Assembly (NCBI RefSeq): GCF_043641665.1
Contig: NC_092183.1
Span: 252,501-316,500, forward strand
From: Enoplosus armatus
Lineage: Eukaryota; Chordata; Actinopteri; Centrarchiformes; Enoplosidae
Length of the DNA: 64,000 nt
Reading direction: 5' to 3'
In this document: positions 11,701-30,680 of the stretch, in pieces
Position numbering within the stretch: the stretch's first letter is position 1
How the letters are laid out: every line of letters starts with the position of its first letter
Notes under the pieces: generated by a model
Databases searched by the model: none
What the model was told of the DNA's origin: nothing
The model's input: only the letters and a program-made list of their open reading frames with translations
Made by a program: the position numbers and the translations under genes

Positions 11701-14700
11701 GCTGATCGGCGCAGCGCTTCAGGCAGGATGGGGAGATGGAGTCTGGTCCAGCAGCTTTACGCGGGTTTTGTCTCTTGAAGAGCCTGTTCACATCTCTTTC
11801 AAGGACAGACAGAGGTGTCGATGCTGGAGGAGTGGGGGGCGCTGTGGGGGGCAGCTGTGGTGGTAGGAGGTGTGAGAGTTCAGCCCCAGGTGTGATGAGG
11901 GGGTTGGGGCTGTTGGGCTGGAGCTGGTGGGTGATGGTGTGGGGGATGGTGTCAGGACTGTCCCATTGTCTTTCAAAGCGACAGTAGAAGTCGTTGAGGC
12001 TGTTGGCGAGGCGTCGGTCGTTAGCAGAGTTGGGGGCTCTTGGCTTGTAGTTGGTGATCTGCCTGAGCCCCCTCCACACAGAAGCAGAGTCGTTGGAGGA
12101 GAACTGGTCTTGTAGTCTCTCTGAGTACAGTCGTTTAGCTTCCCTCACCGCCTTGCTAAACTTGTACTTGGCTTCCTTAAACTCTGCTCTGTTGCCACTC
12201 TTAAACACCTCTTCCTTTTCCAACCTCAGCTGTCGCAGTCTTGCTGTGAACCAGGGTTTGTCGTTGTTATAACTCACCCTGGTCCGAGTTGGTACGCAGC
12301 AGTCCTCACAGAAGCTGATATATGAAGTCACAGCCTCTGTGTACTCATCCAGACTGTTGGTAGCAGTCCTGAAAACATCCCAGTCAGTACAGTCCAAACA
12401 CGCCTTCAGGTCCTCTGCAGCTTCACTGGTCCACTTCTTCGAAGTTCTCACAACAGGCTTAGAAAGTTTTAATTGTCAGAGTGTCCCAGTGCAGCGCGGG
12501 TGACGGCGTGAAAAGCGTTACTGACTGTGGTATAACAGTGATCCAGAGTGTTCCCCTCCCTGTTGGGGCATTTAATAAACTGTTTGTATTTGGGGAGTTC
12601 GTGTCTGAGATTACCTTTGTTAAAGTCACCAAGGACAATAACTAAGGAGTCCGGGTTGGTCTGCTCCGTTTCCAGTATCTGGTCGGCGAGTGCGCGCTGT
12701 GCGTCCTGCACGTTGGCCTCCGGTGGAATGTAAACACCGACCAGAATGAATGAAGCGAACTCACGGGGGGAGTAGTAAGGTTTACAGTTTATGAAAAAAG
12801 TTTCCAGGGAAGGAGAGCAATGCCGTCGCATCACTGTCACGTTACACCAGCTGCTGTTGATGTAGAAACAAATACCTCCACCCTTTGTTTTGCCGGAGAG
12901 GTGCGCGTCGCAGTCCGCTCGGAGTAGCTGGAATCCGTCCAGCTGCAGCGCCGCGTCGGGAGTTCTTTCCCCCAGCCATGTCTCCGTGAAGCACAAAACA
13001 GCAGATGAATAAAAGTCCTTGTTTCTCCTCATCAGCAGCTGGAGTTCGTCCATCTTATTCCCCAGTGAGCGCACGTTAGAGAGAAATATTCCGGGTAGCG
13101 GTGTGCGTTGTCCTCGCCGGCGAAGACGCACGAGCGCACCGGCACGTTTCCCTCTACGTCGGCGTTGAGCTGCAAAGGTGAGAGCACCTTTGACCAGAAT
13201 GTTCCATAAAGCAGTTAAAGGTGCAAGAAATTCGGGAAACAAATCCACTGGAGATGTTCCCCTGATGTTCATGAGCTCTTCTCTGGTGAAAGAGCTCCGT
13301 GAACCAAAACAAAAAACACTGTTTACAAACAAAACAAGGCAAAACAATGCGCTCCAACAGACCGAGGCAGCCATCCGCGGCGCCATCTTGGATTGGTTAA
13401 CAATATACATGTCAGACAACTTTGTTCAAATTGTTATTTTATGGTACAGTCACATGTTTCAGATCTGAAAACACAATTAAAAAGTAATAAAGTTAGCAGG
13501 CATGGTGTGTGATGAAGGATGGAGGGCTTCGAACCCTGCCTGGAAAACTGCGTTTGCTAATGCTAGACAGGCAGATGGAAAAGCTGGGTGGTTTGAGGTG
13601 AGCAGAGATGGTGAGTGCTCAGGTTGTGTTAATGTTCTTACCCTTCTAGTTGACTTATCTCCTAATGGACTTGTTCTGATGACTTTCCTGTCCATCACAT
13701 GACCCATCTGATGATGTCACTGTTGTTGCTCCTCCCCCTCAGGTAGCTCTGCCCCCCCTCGACAGAACTCCTCGGGTCCTCAGAGACGTATCGATCAGCC
13801 CCCCCCCTCATCTGCTCCACCGGGACCTCCTCGAGGTCGGACACCTCCCAGCATGCTCGGCGGTGGCGGAGGCTCCGCCTACCCTCCTCGCCCTGCCTCC
13901 GGCAGCATGATGTCATCAAGTCCCGATTGGCCGAGCAGCGGCCAGTCACGGCTCAGACAGACGTCATCGTCTTCTAAAGGAGACAGCCCCGAGAAACAGA
14001 GACCTGCTGCCAAGGTAACCAGGCTGTTACCATGGTAACCTGTCAGTCTGACTGCTGGTGATTATGGGTGTTGTCATAGAGATGGTGGACAGGCTCAGTC
14101 TAACATTTAGACCAGTCTGGGTGGAGTCTACTTTTGATGCTGTATTTCTGCAGTAGTGGTTTGACCGTGTCCTGATGTAGGAAAGTACCAGTGTCTTGAA
14201 TCGGACTCTAGTTGCCCCCAGTGGCCAGTGCAGCGGAGGAGCAGTGATGGACTATGGAGAACTTGGAGAGGCTGAAGACCAACTGAGCTGCTGCATCCTG
14301 GATGAGCTGAAGAGGCCGGATGGCACATGCAGGCAGGCTGGCCAGGAGCCAGTTGCAGTGGTCTAGACGCGAGATGACAAGAGCCTGGTTGCTGATGGTT
14401 GCTATAGTAACAGCATCAATGTAACTGTGTGTGTGTGTGTGTGTATTCAGGCTCCCTCTCCCTGTGCATTGGATCGGACAGCAGCCTGGCTGCTCAACAT
14501 GAACTCTGCCTCCTCCTACGGTGAGACAGAGGACGATCGTCATGACGACGCCCTCATAGAGAAGGTAAGAGACACCTCATACTGAGTCTGGTTCTACTGG
14601 GTCTACTGGTTCTGACTCTGTGTGTGTGTGTAGTACCAGCAGGAGATTGCATTGCTGCAGGAGAAGTTACGAGTTGCAGCGTTGCGGCAGGACGAGTGTG

Positions 14701-14877
14701 AAGCTCGACTGCTGGTCCAGGATCAGCAGAACCAGCGCATGCTGCAGGAGTACCAGGTATGTAACACTTCAGTCCACACACACACACTGTTTTATTAATT
14801 TTAATTTAATTTCTGTTTTATCTTCTTCTTTGGTCGTTTTAAATGAAGATGCATCTGTAATCAGCCATTTAGTTCTG

Positions 14878-14953
<76 letters not shown>

Positions 14954-17148
14954 CAGGCTCGGCTGGAGGACACAGAGAGTAGACTGAGGAGGCTGCAGGA
15001 CGATAAAGACCTTCAGATGAACAGCATCATCAGCAGGTCTGTACACCTGTCTGTCTGTGCACCTGTCTGTCTGTTTAGCACGTAGAGACGGTTTGACCTC
15101 TTGCCTGTGCAGGTTGATGGCAGTAGAAGAAGAGCTGAAGAAGGATCACTCTGACATGCAGGCTGTGGTGGACTCCAAACAGAAGATCATAGAGGCACAG
15201 GTACCTGTCTGTCTGTTTACCAGTCTGTCTGTCTGTCTGTCCGTCTGTCAGTCTGTCTGCTTTGTCTTTTACTGTGAAGCACTTTGTAACATGATATTTA
15301 AATGAACAGACTTCCTGTCTGACTCTCTTTGAATCTGTCTATCTTCCTGTCTGTCTCTCTTCCTGTCTGACTCTCTTCCTGTCTGACTCTCTTCCTGTCT
15401 GTCTCTCTTCCTGTCTGACTCTCTTCCTGTCTCTCTCTCTTCCTGTTTCTCCCTCGTCCTTTCTGACTCTCTTCCTGTCTCTCTCTCTCTTCCTGTCTGT
15501 CTCTTTTCCTTTCTCTCTCTCTTCCTGTTTCTCCCTCTTCCTGACTGTCTCTCTTCCTGTCTCTCTCTCTTCCTGTTTCTCCCTCGTCCTTTCTGACTCT
15601 CTTCCTGTCTCTCTCTCTCTTCCTGTCTGTCTCTTTTCCTTTCTCTCTCTCTTCCTGTTTCTCCCTCTTCCAGTCTGTCTCTCTTCCTGTCTCTCTCTTC
15701 CTGTCTGTCTCTCTTCCTGTCTCTCTCTCTTCCTGTTTCTCCCTCTTCCTGTCTGTCTCTATTCCTGTCTCTCTCTCTTCCGGTCTCTCTTTCTTCCTTT
15801 TTCTCCCTCTTCCTGTCCGTCTCTCTTCCTGTCTCTCTCTATTCCTGTCTCTCTCTCTTCCTGTTTCTCTGTCTTCCTGTCTCTCTTCCTGTCTATTCCT
15901 GTCTCTCTCTCTCTTCCTGTCTCTCCCTCTTCCTTTCTGACTCTCTTCCTGTTTCTCTGTCTTCCTGTCTCTCTTCCTGTCTCTCTCTATTCCTGTCTCT
16001 CTCTCTTCCTGTTTCTCCCTCTTCATGTCTGTCTCTCTTCCTGTCTCTCTCTCTTCCTGTTTCTCCCTCTTCCTGTCTGCCTCTATTCCTGTCTGTCTCT
16101 CTTCCTGTCTCTCTCTCTTCCTGTTTCTCCCTCTTCTTTTCTGACTCTCTTCCTGTTTCTCTGTCTTCCTGTCTCTCTCTCTTCCAGTCTCTCTCTTCCT
16201 GTCTCTCTCTCTTCTTGTCTGTCTCTCTCTCTTCCTGTTTCTCCCTCTTCCTTTCTCTCTCTCCCTGACTGTCTCTCTTCCTGTCTGTCTCTCTTCCTGT
16301 CTGACTCTCTTCCTGTCTCTCTCTCTTCCTGTTTCTCTCTCTCCCTGTTTCTCCCTCGTCCTTTCTGACTCTCTTCCTGTCTCTCCCTCTCTTCCTGTCT
16401 GTCTCTTTTCCTTTCTCTCTCTCTTCCTGTTTCTCCCTCTTCCTGTCTGTCTCTTTTCCTGTCTCTCCCTCTTCCTGTTTCTCCCTCTTCCTGTCTGTCT
16501 CTATTCCTGTCTCTCTCTCTTCCGGTCTCTCTCTCTTCCTTTTTCTCCCTCTTCCTGTCCGTCTCTCTTCCTGTCTCTCTCTATTCCTGTCTCTCTCTCT
16601 TCCTGTTTCTCCCTCTTCCTTTCTGACTCTTCCTGTTTCTGTCTTCCTGTCTCTCTTCCTGTCTCTCTCTATTCCTGTCTCTCTCTCTTCCTGTTTCTCT
16701 CTCTTCCTGTCTGTCTCTCTTCCTGTCTCTCTCTCTTCCTGTTTCTCCCTCTTCCTGTCTGCCTCTATTCCTGTCTGTCTCTCTTCCTGTCTCTCTCTCT
16801 TCCTGTTTCTCCCTCTTCTTTTCTGACTCTCTTCCTGTTTCTCTGTCTTCCTGTCTCTCTCTCTTCCTGTCTCTCTCTCTTCGAGTCTCTCTCTCTTCTT
16901 GTCTGTCTCTCTCTCTTCCTGTTTCTCCCTCTTCCTTTCTGATTCTCTTCCTGTTTCTCTCTCGTCCTGTCTCTCAGGAGAAGAGGATTGCGAGTCTCGA
17001 TGCAGCTAACAGTCGTCTGATGGCGGCTCTGACTCAGCTGAAGGAACGGTACGCTGTGACATCACAGAGGAACGGACTGTCTCCTAGCAACACGTCTTCT
17101 CTGCAGATTACCGAGAACGGAGAGTTCCGTAACTCTGGCAACTGCTAA
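975..17148 (+). CDS. dab2ip: Disabled homolog 2-interacting protein (Ras GTPase-activating scaffold), 5'-partial
   Basis: DAB2IP/AIP1 is a SynGAP-family protein that speeds GTP hydrolysis by Ras and acts as a signalling scaffold at membranes. Coding exons: 975-1246, 1827-2035, 2451-2595, 6119-6263, 6349-6585, 6750-6939, 7517-7752, 8795-8886, 8985-9452, 13743-14014, 14451-14564, 14634-14756, 14957-15036, 15113-15200, 16978-17148; all junctions stay in phase (947 codons). The first exon gives the end of the C2 domain ([20 protein letters not shown]). RasGAP exons carry the arginine-finger segment [11 protein letters not shown] and the signature [12 protein letters not shown]. Then come [40 protein letters not shown], a proline-rich part, and a C-terminal coiled coil ending [15 protein letters not shown]. 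That ending and the coiled coil fit DAB2IP rather than SYNGAP1 or RASAL2. The N-terminal exons lie left of the window. The exon starting at 7517 could instead start at 7514. Confidence 0.93.
1247..1826 (+). other. dab2ip intron, no recognised element
   Basis: A 580-base intron between the C2 exon and the first RasGAP exon. The donor is gtaggt after ...AGCAGGG and the acceptor is tgtttcag. Unique-looking, AT-rich sequence; no repeat, RNA gene or ORF with family likeness was seen. Confidence 0.6.
2740..6010. repeat. 11-bp minisatellite, about 3.3 kb, filling a dab2ip intron
   Basis: Degenerate tandem repeats with an 11-bp unit close to cagtttgtcta / cagtttgtcct, roughly 300 units. The array fills most of the intron between the exons ending at 2595 and starting at 6119. 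Because 11 is not a multiple of 3, every frame reads the same 11-residue cycle ([15 protein letters not shown]), which makes long spurious ORFs, the largest about 326 codons at 3068-4048. A higher-order repeat is visible: the stretch from about 4080 recurs almost unchanged from about 5230, an offset near 1150 bp. Confidence 0.95.
7230..7400. repeat. Dispersed fish repeat ('gctaagctaacc' type)
   Basis: Contains 'aggcaggctggcttgtttcc' and 'tacgctaagctaaccagcc'. The same motif recurs in opposite orientation in the dab2ip 3' UTR near 17870-17920 ('ggttagcctagcttagcg', 'aaagactggacgc'). Such segments are common in percomorph genomes; the parent element was not identified. Confidence 0.55.
8040..8560. 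repeat. Degenerate 'ggttgctagggtgtt' tandem repeat
   Basis: The dab2ip intron 7753-8794 contains scattered, diverged units related to ggtggttgctagggtgtt (for example near 8070-8130, 8330-8345 and 8440-8530). A reverse-oriented relative occurs at about 20190-20330 in a gsn intron ('gcaacacccaagcagccac'). The rest of this intron shows nothing recognisable. Confidence 0.6.
8758..8793. repeat. (GT)n microsatellite abutting a dab2ip 3' splice site
   Basis: About 17 GT units run directly into the acceptor 'gtgtag' of the exon starting at 8795, with no separate pyrimidine tract. Confidence 0.95.
9453..10130 (+). other. dab2ip intron segment, no recognised element
   Basis: Left part of the 4.3 kb intron between the exons ending at 9452 and starting at 13743. 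Unique-looking sequence; no repeat family was recognised before the LINE begins near 10133. Confidence 0.55.
10430..12451 (-). pseudogene. LINE reverse transcriptase ORF (3' part of ORF2)
   Basis: Open for about 670 codons and contains all the usual polymerase motifs, including FADD and [12 protein letters not shown], followed by the C-terminal region typical of L2/CR1-like elements. It lacks its own start context because it is the downstream half of a broken endonuclease-RT polyprotein. A host role is not expected. Confidence 0.85.
12469..13419 (-). pseudogene. LINE endonuclease ORF (5' part of ORF2)
   Basis: About 316 codons with AP-endonuclease motifs ([25 protein letters not shown]). It ends prematurely at the lesion that separates it from the reverse transcriptase frame. 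The 5' leader next to the start is GC-rich (atggcgccgcggatggctgc) and the element appears to end close to 13420. Confidence 0.85.
14405..14446. repeat. Short (GT)n tract before a dab2ip 3' splice site
   Basis: A GT run ends in 'tattcag' directly before the exon starting at 14451. The next acceptor, before 14634, is likewise 'tgtgtgtgtgtag'. Confidence 0.85.
14881..14951. repeat. (TG)n microsatellite abutting a dab2ip 3' splice site
   Basis: About 35 TG units followed only by 'tttcag' and then the exon starting at 14957 ([14 protein letters not shown], coiled coil). Confidence 0.95.
15309..16976. repeat. CT-rich tandem array forming a giant polypyrimidine tract
   Basis: About 1.67 kb of units like tctctctcttcctgt / ttctccctcttcctg. 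The array fills the last dab2ip intron and runs directly into the acceptor 'tgtctctcag' of the last coding exon (16978). Read on the minus strand it gives an E/R/K/Q-rich spurious ORF. A near-copy of the block around 15430-15660 recurs within the array at about 16340-16500. Confidence 0.95.
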
Positions 17149-17499
17149 GCTCTGATTGGCCGTGACTGCAGGGAGGGGGAGGGGCTTATCTGCATGACGT
17201 GTAAGAGTGCGCAGGAGGTGGGCTAAGCCATTAGCCACGCCTTTTATTGAAATCAACTAATCTACACGTCTTACCGCAGACCTGTCAATCATCTGTCACA
17301 TCCTACAGAGATGGATCTTACCTCTGACCTGACTGTGCCCTTGTTGCTAGGTTACCCCTCACATCCCGTTTTTGCTTTGCATGTTTCCTTTTTAAACATT
17401 TGAACAAGTCTGACATCATATCCTGTTTTCTTTGTTACTTCCTATTGAGAGCCAGAAACTTTCAACAACCAAACTGCACGTCTTTATTATAGCTCTAGA

Positions 17500-17735
17500 C
17501 CACCTGGTCTCTACTGGTCTAACTGGAACAACTCTGGCTGTATGTGGCTCTGGTCTCTACTGGTTTAACTGGAACAACTCTGGCTGTATGTGGTTCTGGT
17601 CTCTACTGGTCTCACTGGAACAACTCTGGCTGTATGTGGCTCTGGTCTCTACTCGTCTAACTGGAACTACTCTGGCTGTATGTGGTTCTGCTCTGTACTG
17701 GTTTCACTGGAACAACTCTGGCTCTGTATGGCTCT
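17500..17735. repeat. 46-bp tandem repeat, about 5 copies, in the dab2ip 3' UTR
   Basis: Unit: 'aactggaacaactctggctg' plus 'tatgtggctctggtctctac' plus 'tggttt'. Successive starts are 46 bases apart (17521, 17567 and so on), with a few substitutions and a slightly variable last unit. It makes an apparent 149-codon ORF at 17432-17881, which is not a gene. Confidence 0.9.
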
Positions 17736-18133
17736 GGTGTTTAGATGAAAAAGTTCAACTTTATTTACAAAGACGACTCGTCAATAGTCCAGAGCTTGGT
17801 CAGAGTCATGATTTTTTGGGACTTAAAGGGACATTCCCGCTTTTCTGTCTCGGCCACGATCAGGAGAGAGGGTTAGCCTAGCTTAGCGCAAAGACTGGAC
17901 GCAAGGGGAAAGTGTTAGCGTAGTTAAGGAGAACAAACCTTTGTCTGATTGTGTTGAGCGTCTGGCCGCTCTGGGCTTCCGTAGCGTTGCACATGTAGTG
18001 GATCTGGTTCAGGTTGATGTGAGACAGTTATATGTTAGTTTGTGTTGTTTCAGAGAATTCTACTGATTTTAATGTAAACATCAGATTTTATTGTAAAACA
18101 GTAAAACCTTTAAATTGTGATGAATAGTTTGTG

Positions 18134-18136
<3 letters not shown>

Positions 18137-18199
<63 letters not shown>
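18137..18199. repeat. (AC)n microsatellite
   Basis: About 31 AC units in the dab2ip 3' UTR, upstream of the AATAAA signal. Confidence 0.97.
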
Positions 18200-18200
<1 letters not shown>

Positions 18201-18331
18201 GCTGTCCTGTACAGACTGGACTCTACTGGACTCTGCTGTGTTCACTGTGGCTTCTGTCTCTGTTCTTCTGTATTTATGAAACTCTTTCTGTTATTGTTAG
18301 TTATCAACATCAGTATTTATAAAAATGCTCC

Positions 18332-18337
18332 AATAAA
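18332..18337 (+). terminator. Candidate poly(A) signal of dab2ip
   Basis: AATAAA in 'ctccaataaactattac', about 1.2 kb after the dab2ip stop. Confidence 0.6.
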
Positions 18338-18509
18338 CTATTACACTACCAAACTGTTGCTATGACAATAAGTGACACCTCAGCAACAAGCGGTCACACA
18401 CAGTTACCACTCGTATTACTGAACCTCAGCGCCCCATGGTGTGTGAAACCTGCCGGTGCAGCTTCATGTCGGCTGACTGGCAGACAGACAGGTGTGTAGG
18501 CAGAGAGCT

Positions 18510-18515
18510 TTTATT
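18510..18515 (-). terminator. Candidate poly(A) signal of gsn
   Basis: AATAAA on the minus strand (plus-strand tttatt), about 60 bases past the gsn stop. The two convergent transcripts would end only about 150 bases apart. Confidence 0.6.
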
Positions 18516-18574
18516 TATGATAACAACGCAGTGAGACTCAGAGCTCCTTCATGATGTTTAAACAGGAAGTGGTG

Positions 18575-27636
<9,062 letters not shown>

Positions 27637-28560
27637 CTGCAGGGGGCGGAGCCACAAAACACCTGAACACTGTGATGTACTTAGATGTCACTTTCTGAGT
27701 GACTCATGTCTGATCAGAGTGACATGTTGGCATCAGTATATGTGTAAACTTTGTCTGATGTAACTTTTGATTAAAATAGAATAAATAAGGTTTTGTTAAA
27801 AAGGTCGGTGCAATAATCAGTCTGTAATTTCTCTGTTTTGTTTTCTACTCTGCTGTTTTATTGGGAGTCATTTGCATTTTTATTTGCGTTGTTTTTTACT
27901 AAATTGTTTGTTTATTATTTACTTTATTAGTATTGTTAATGTTATTTATTTCTTCTTAGTTTATTGACGTGTTCGTCTGTCGCACGGACAAACAACCGAG
28001 TGACTCATCTTCTCCAACACAACCATCTTTGCAGCAGCTGAGAGAAGCAGGAAGTGACTTGCCCAGTCAGACAGACAGGCAGACATACAGTTTCAGGCTG
28101 TTTGCAATGAGATTTGAAACAGGAAACAATGAAAAGACAGTAAACGTCTCATCAGGGGTCTCAGTAACAGAAGCAGGAGGTGAACCTTTCACGTCATTTG
28201 AAACTGTTTCTGTTCAGTAATTCAGCCTAATGAGACGAGACACACACATGATTCATTCATGAGAGGACAAACAGTGACTGGCAGTGATGATGATGACAAT
28301 GATGGTGGATGAAGAGTTTCTAGAGTAAAAAACTACAAACTTCATCTGTTTTCTGTGTTTTTTATCTGTTTTAACAAACATTTGTTTCTGGACCGAAGAC
28401 GGAATCAGTTTGAACAAAAGTCAGACATTTGGTTTGATTTTCAATGTTTACAAACCAAACTATGAATCAATGAATTAAAACACAGATTGATAATAATATA
28501 AATGAGCAGCGAGAGGAGAGAGATGGAAGATTTAAAGGGAATTTATTTTTTAAAACTCAC

Positions 28561-28660
28561 CGTCAGTGTTTGTTGGACGCTGCTGGATGGAAAGTGTTGC
28601 AGACGAAGGCTGAGCTCCACCTGAGACACTGACAGAGGGGAGGGAGGGGCTGTGGGGGAA
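28561..28660 (-). other. gsn: Candidate non-coding first exon of gsn
   Basis: On the minus strand 'caacaaacactgacg' is followed by a consensus donor 'gtgagt' at 28560. The first coding exon begins at an acceptor (ctgcag) only eight bases before the ATG, so a non-coding exon upstream is required. A run of about 18 C (28688-28707) lies just upstream. The transcription start cannot be fixed from sequence alone. Confidence 0.5.
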
Positions 28661-28709
28661 GGGCTGCAGGTAACTCTACCTGTCCAACCCCCCCCCCCCC
28701 CCCCTTTGC

Positions 28710-30100
28710 AGCAGAGCGTCACACCCAGCTGCTGCTAAAACCACACTGACGGCAGAGTGTTACATAAATAATGATCATGTTAAACCACAACACTGGCCCA
28801 AGGACACTTCCACATGTGGACTGGAGGACCACCTGAGCCACAGTTGCCCCTTGCATGTTGAATGCATATGTGGACAATGACGGTGAGAGAGACAGAATGA
28901 GGAACCAGTCGAACTGGCCAACGCCCAGCCTGCAAAGACGCAAGACACCAGTTAGATGGCTCTGCCCATCTCTACCTGCAGGCAACCTGCAGGGTGAAAA
29001 ACAGAAGCCAGCTGCACTCTCTATGCGTGACCTCTTCAGTGTTTTATGAACATCACAGTGTGAAGATGGAGTCCGGTGGTCCTCAGGGTCATCACAGAGC
29101 CTCCAACATGGCTGCTGGGTGCTTAGTTCATTCTTATTTATATAGCTCCAAATCATAACAGATGTTATCTCAGGGCACTTTTCATAGAGCAGGTCTAGAA
29201 CGTCCCCTCTATAATATTATGTACAGTTGTGATATGAAGAACCTGGTTTGATTCTCTCAGCCAAACTGTGTTAAAGCACCTGTCACCCATCAGCTGCAGC
29301 TCAAAGTGCCTTCCAGTCATTTCTGATGGAAAAACAAAACCTTTATAAGAAAACTACATTTAACACTGAGCTCCATTATGAGTTCAAACACGTCTCATAG
29401 TCAAATATGTGAACAACTCCCGGCAATCACCCCAACCCGTTTGCACAACCAGTCAGAGCTGTAAACTGGTATCTAAAATATAAGTCAGTGTGCGGATGAA
29501 AGTGAAGTTATTAGTCAATAAAACGATAACTGAAGGATGTTCAGTGTTCAGAGCTGTAAAACAACATGAAGGGAAATGAGATGAGATCTATGCTGTTGTA
29601 AATATGTAAATACTCTGCAGTAACACAGCATCAGTCTGCTGTTATTCTGTACTTTTATTCCCTCTGAGTAGTTTGGTTCTTTGTCTTGTTTAAAATACTG
29701 TTAATGGCAAATAAAACAGTTATTACAAAGAATTGGGGGGAAATGTCACACTGACACAGGATCAGTGGTTAGTAATTGTTGAAGAAATGTTGAGATGACA
29801 AGAAGAAGAAAAATGTCAACTTTAAACAAAACACAATAGTTTTTTGGTACGGTTATTATTTAGTATTGAAAGTCGCTTGCCAGTAAAGATTACTGTGAAA
29901 AAACGTAGAAAAGGTCAAATAAGAGACTCATAATGATCATAGAAAAGATGACAAACACTGTGAGTGTGGTGACCTCTGACCTGTCAGAGCTATTTTACAC
30001 TATTCTAGTCTAGTCTCATACACATACACTAGTCTCATAGAGGACAGTGGGTCTACTGGTCAACCAGTTGAACCAGTGAGAGCTGAGCAGCAGGTCTGTG
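28710..30100. other. Intergenic, mostly unrecognised
   Basis: Between gsn and the transposon-rich block. One partial copy of the short interspersed repeat lies at 29128-29222. The ORFs here have no family likeness. No promoter or RNA gene was recognised. Confidence 0.5.
29128..29222. repeat. Teleost short interspersed repeat, copy 2 (partial)
   Basis: 'attcttatttatatagctcc', 'aaatcataacagatgttatc' and 'agagcaggtctagaac' follow the order seen in copy 1 at 22520. Confidence 0.7.
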
Positions 30101-30235
30101 AGTCAACACAATACATTACATTTAAGCTTTTGTCCAAAGCAACTTACAAGAAGTACATTCAAAGATGAGAGAAGAAGAGCTCGAGATCAAAATCAGCTTT
30201 ATTAGCCAACTATGTGTTCACATACAATTTTTTTT

Positions 30236-30415
30236 TCAATTTCAATTTTATTTATATAGCGCCAAATCACAACAAGAGTCATCTCATGACACTTTACAGA
30301 TAGAGCCGGTCTAGACCGACTCTTTATAATGTTATGACCAACAGGTCCCACCATGAGAAGCACTATGGAGACAGAGAGACAGAGACAGACAGAGAGACAG
30401 AGAGAGACAGAGAGT

Positions 30416-30501
<86 letters not shown>

Positions 30502-30538
30502 GAGAGAGAGAGAGAGACGGACGGACAGACAGACAGAC

Positions 30539-30599
<61 letters not shown>

Positions 30600-30660
30600 G
30601 AGAGAGAGGCAGAGACAGGCAGAGAGACAGAGACAGACAGTGGAGAGGAAAAACTTACTT
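30236..30660. repeat. Teleost short interspersed repeat, copy 3, split by an AGAC microsatellite
   Basis: The left part (30236-30367) follows copy 1 through 'gagaagcactatgg'. In copy 1 this is followed by 'cgacagtggcaaggaaaaac'. Here it runs into AGAC/AG repeats (30362-30642) and then resumes at 'agtggagaggaaaaactta'. The microsatellite therefore expanded inside the repeat. Confidence 0.85.
30362..30642. repeat. (AGAC)n/(AG)n microsatellite, about 280 bp
   Basis: Alternating blocks of agac and ag units. All frames stay open on both strands, giving spurious E/R/D/T- or S/L/C/V-rich ORFs. Confidence 0.97.
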
Positions 30661-30680
30661 ACAAGGATGTACATATATAT

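Larger units (their letters stand above)
10133..13420 (-). mobile_element. Nearly full-length L2/CR1-like LINE with a short internal lesion
   Basis: A non-LTR retrotransposon lying antisense in a dab2ip intron. The 5' ORF part (13419-12469) starts [18 protein letters not shown] and has the endonuclease steps [66 protein letters not shown] and ALGHSD. The reverse-transcriptase part (12451-10430, about 670 codons) shows [28 protein letters not shown], the [10 protein letters not shown] catalytic box and a C-terminal [14 protein letters not shown]. The two parts should form one ORF. Just after GHSDN a stop appears and the frame resumes at [13 protein letters not shown], consistent with a deletion of a few tens of bases. 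The 3' tail is an ATTCTG-like repeat (plus-strand 'atcagaatcagaatcagaaa'). The copy looks young but is not intact. Confidence 0.9.
17149..18355 (+). other. dab2ip: dab2ip 3' untranslated region
   Basis: Follows the TAA at 17146-17148. It holds a 46-bp tandem repeat (17500-17735), a partial copy of the dispersed 'ggttagcctagcttagcg' repeat (about 17870) and a CA microsatellite (18137-18199). An AATAAA at 18332-18337 is the likely poly(A) signal, so the transcript should end near 18350. Confidence 0.75.

Noticed and set aside
15298..16026. 242-codon minus-strand ORF rich in E, R, K, Q, resembling a coiled-coil or charged repeat protein
   Set aside because: Translation of the CT-rich array on its purine strand; no gene context.
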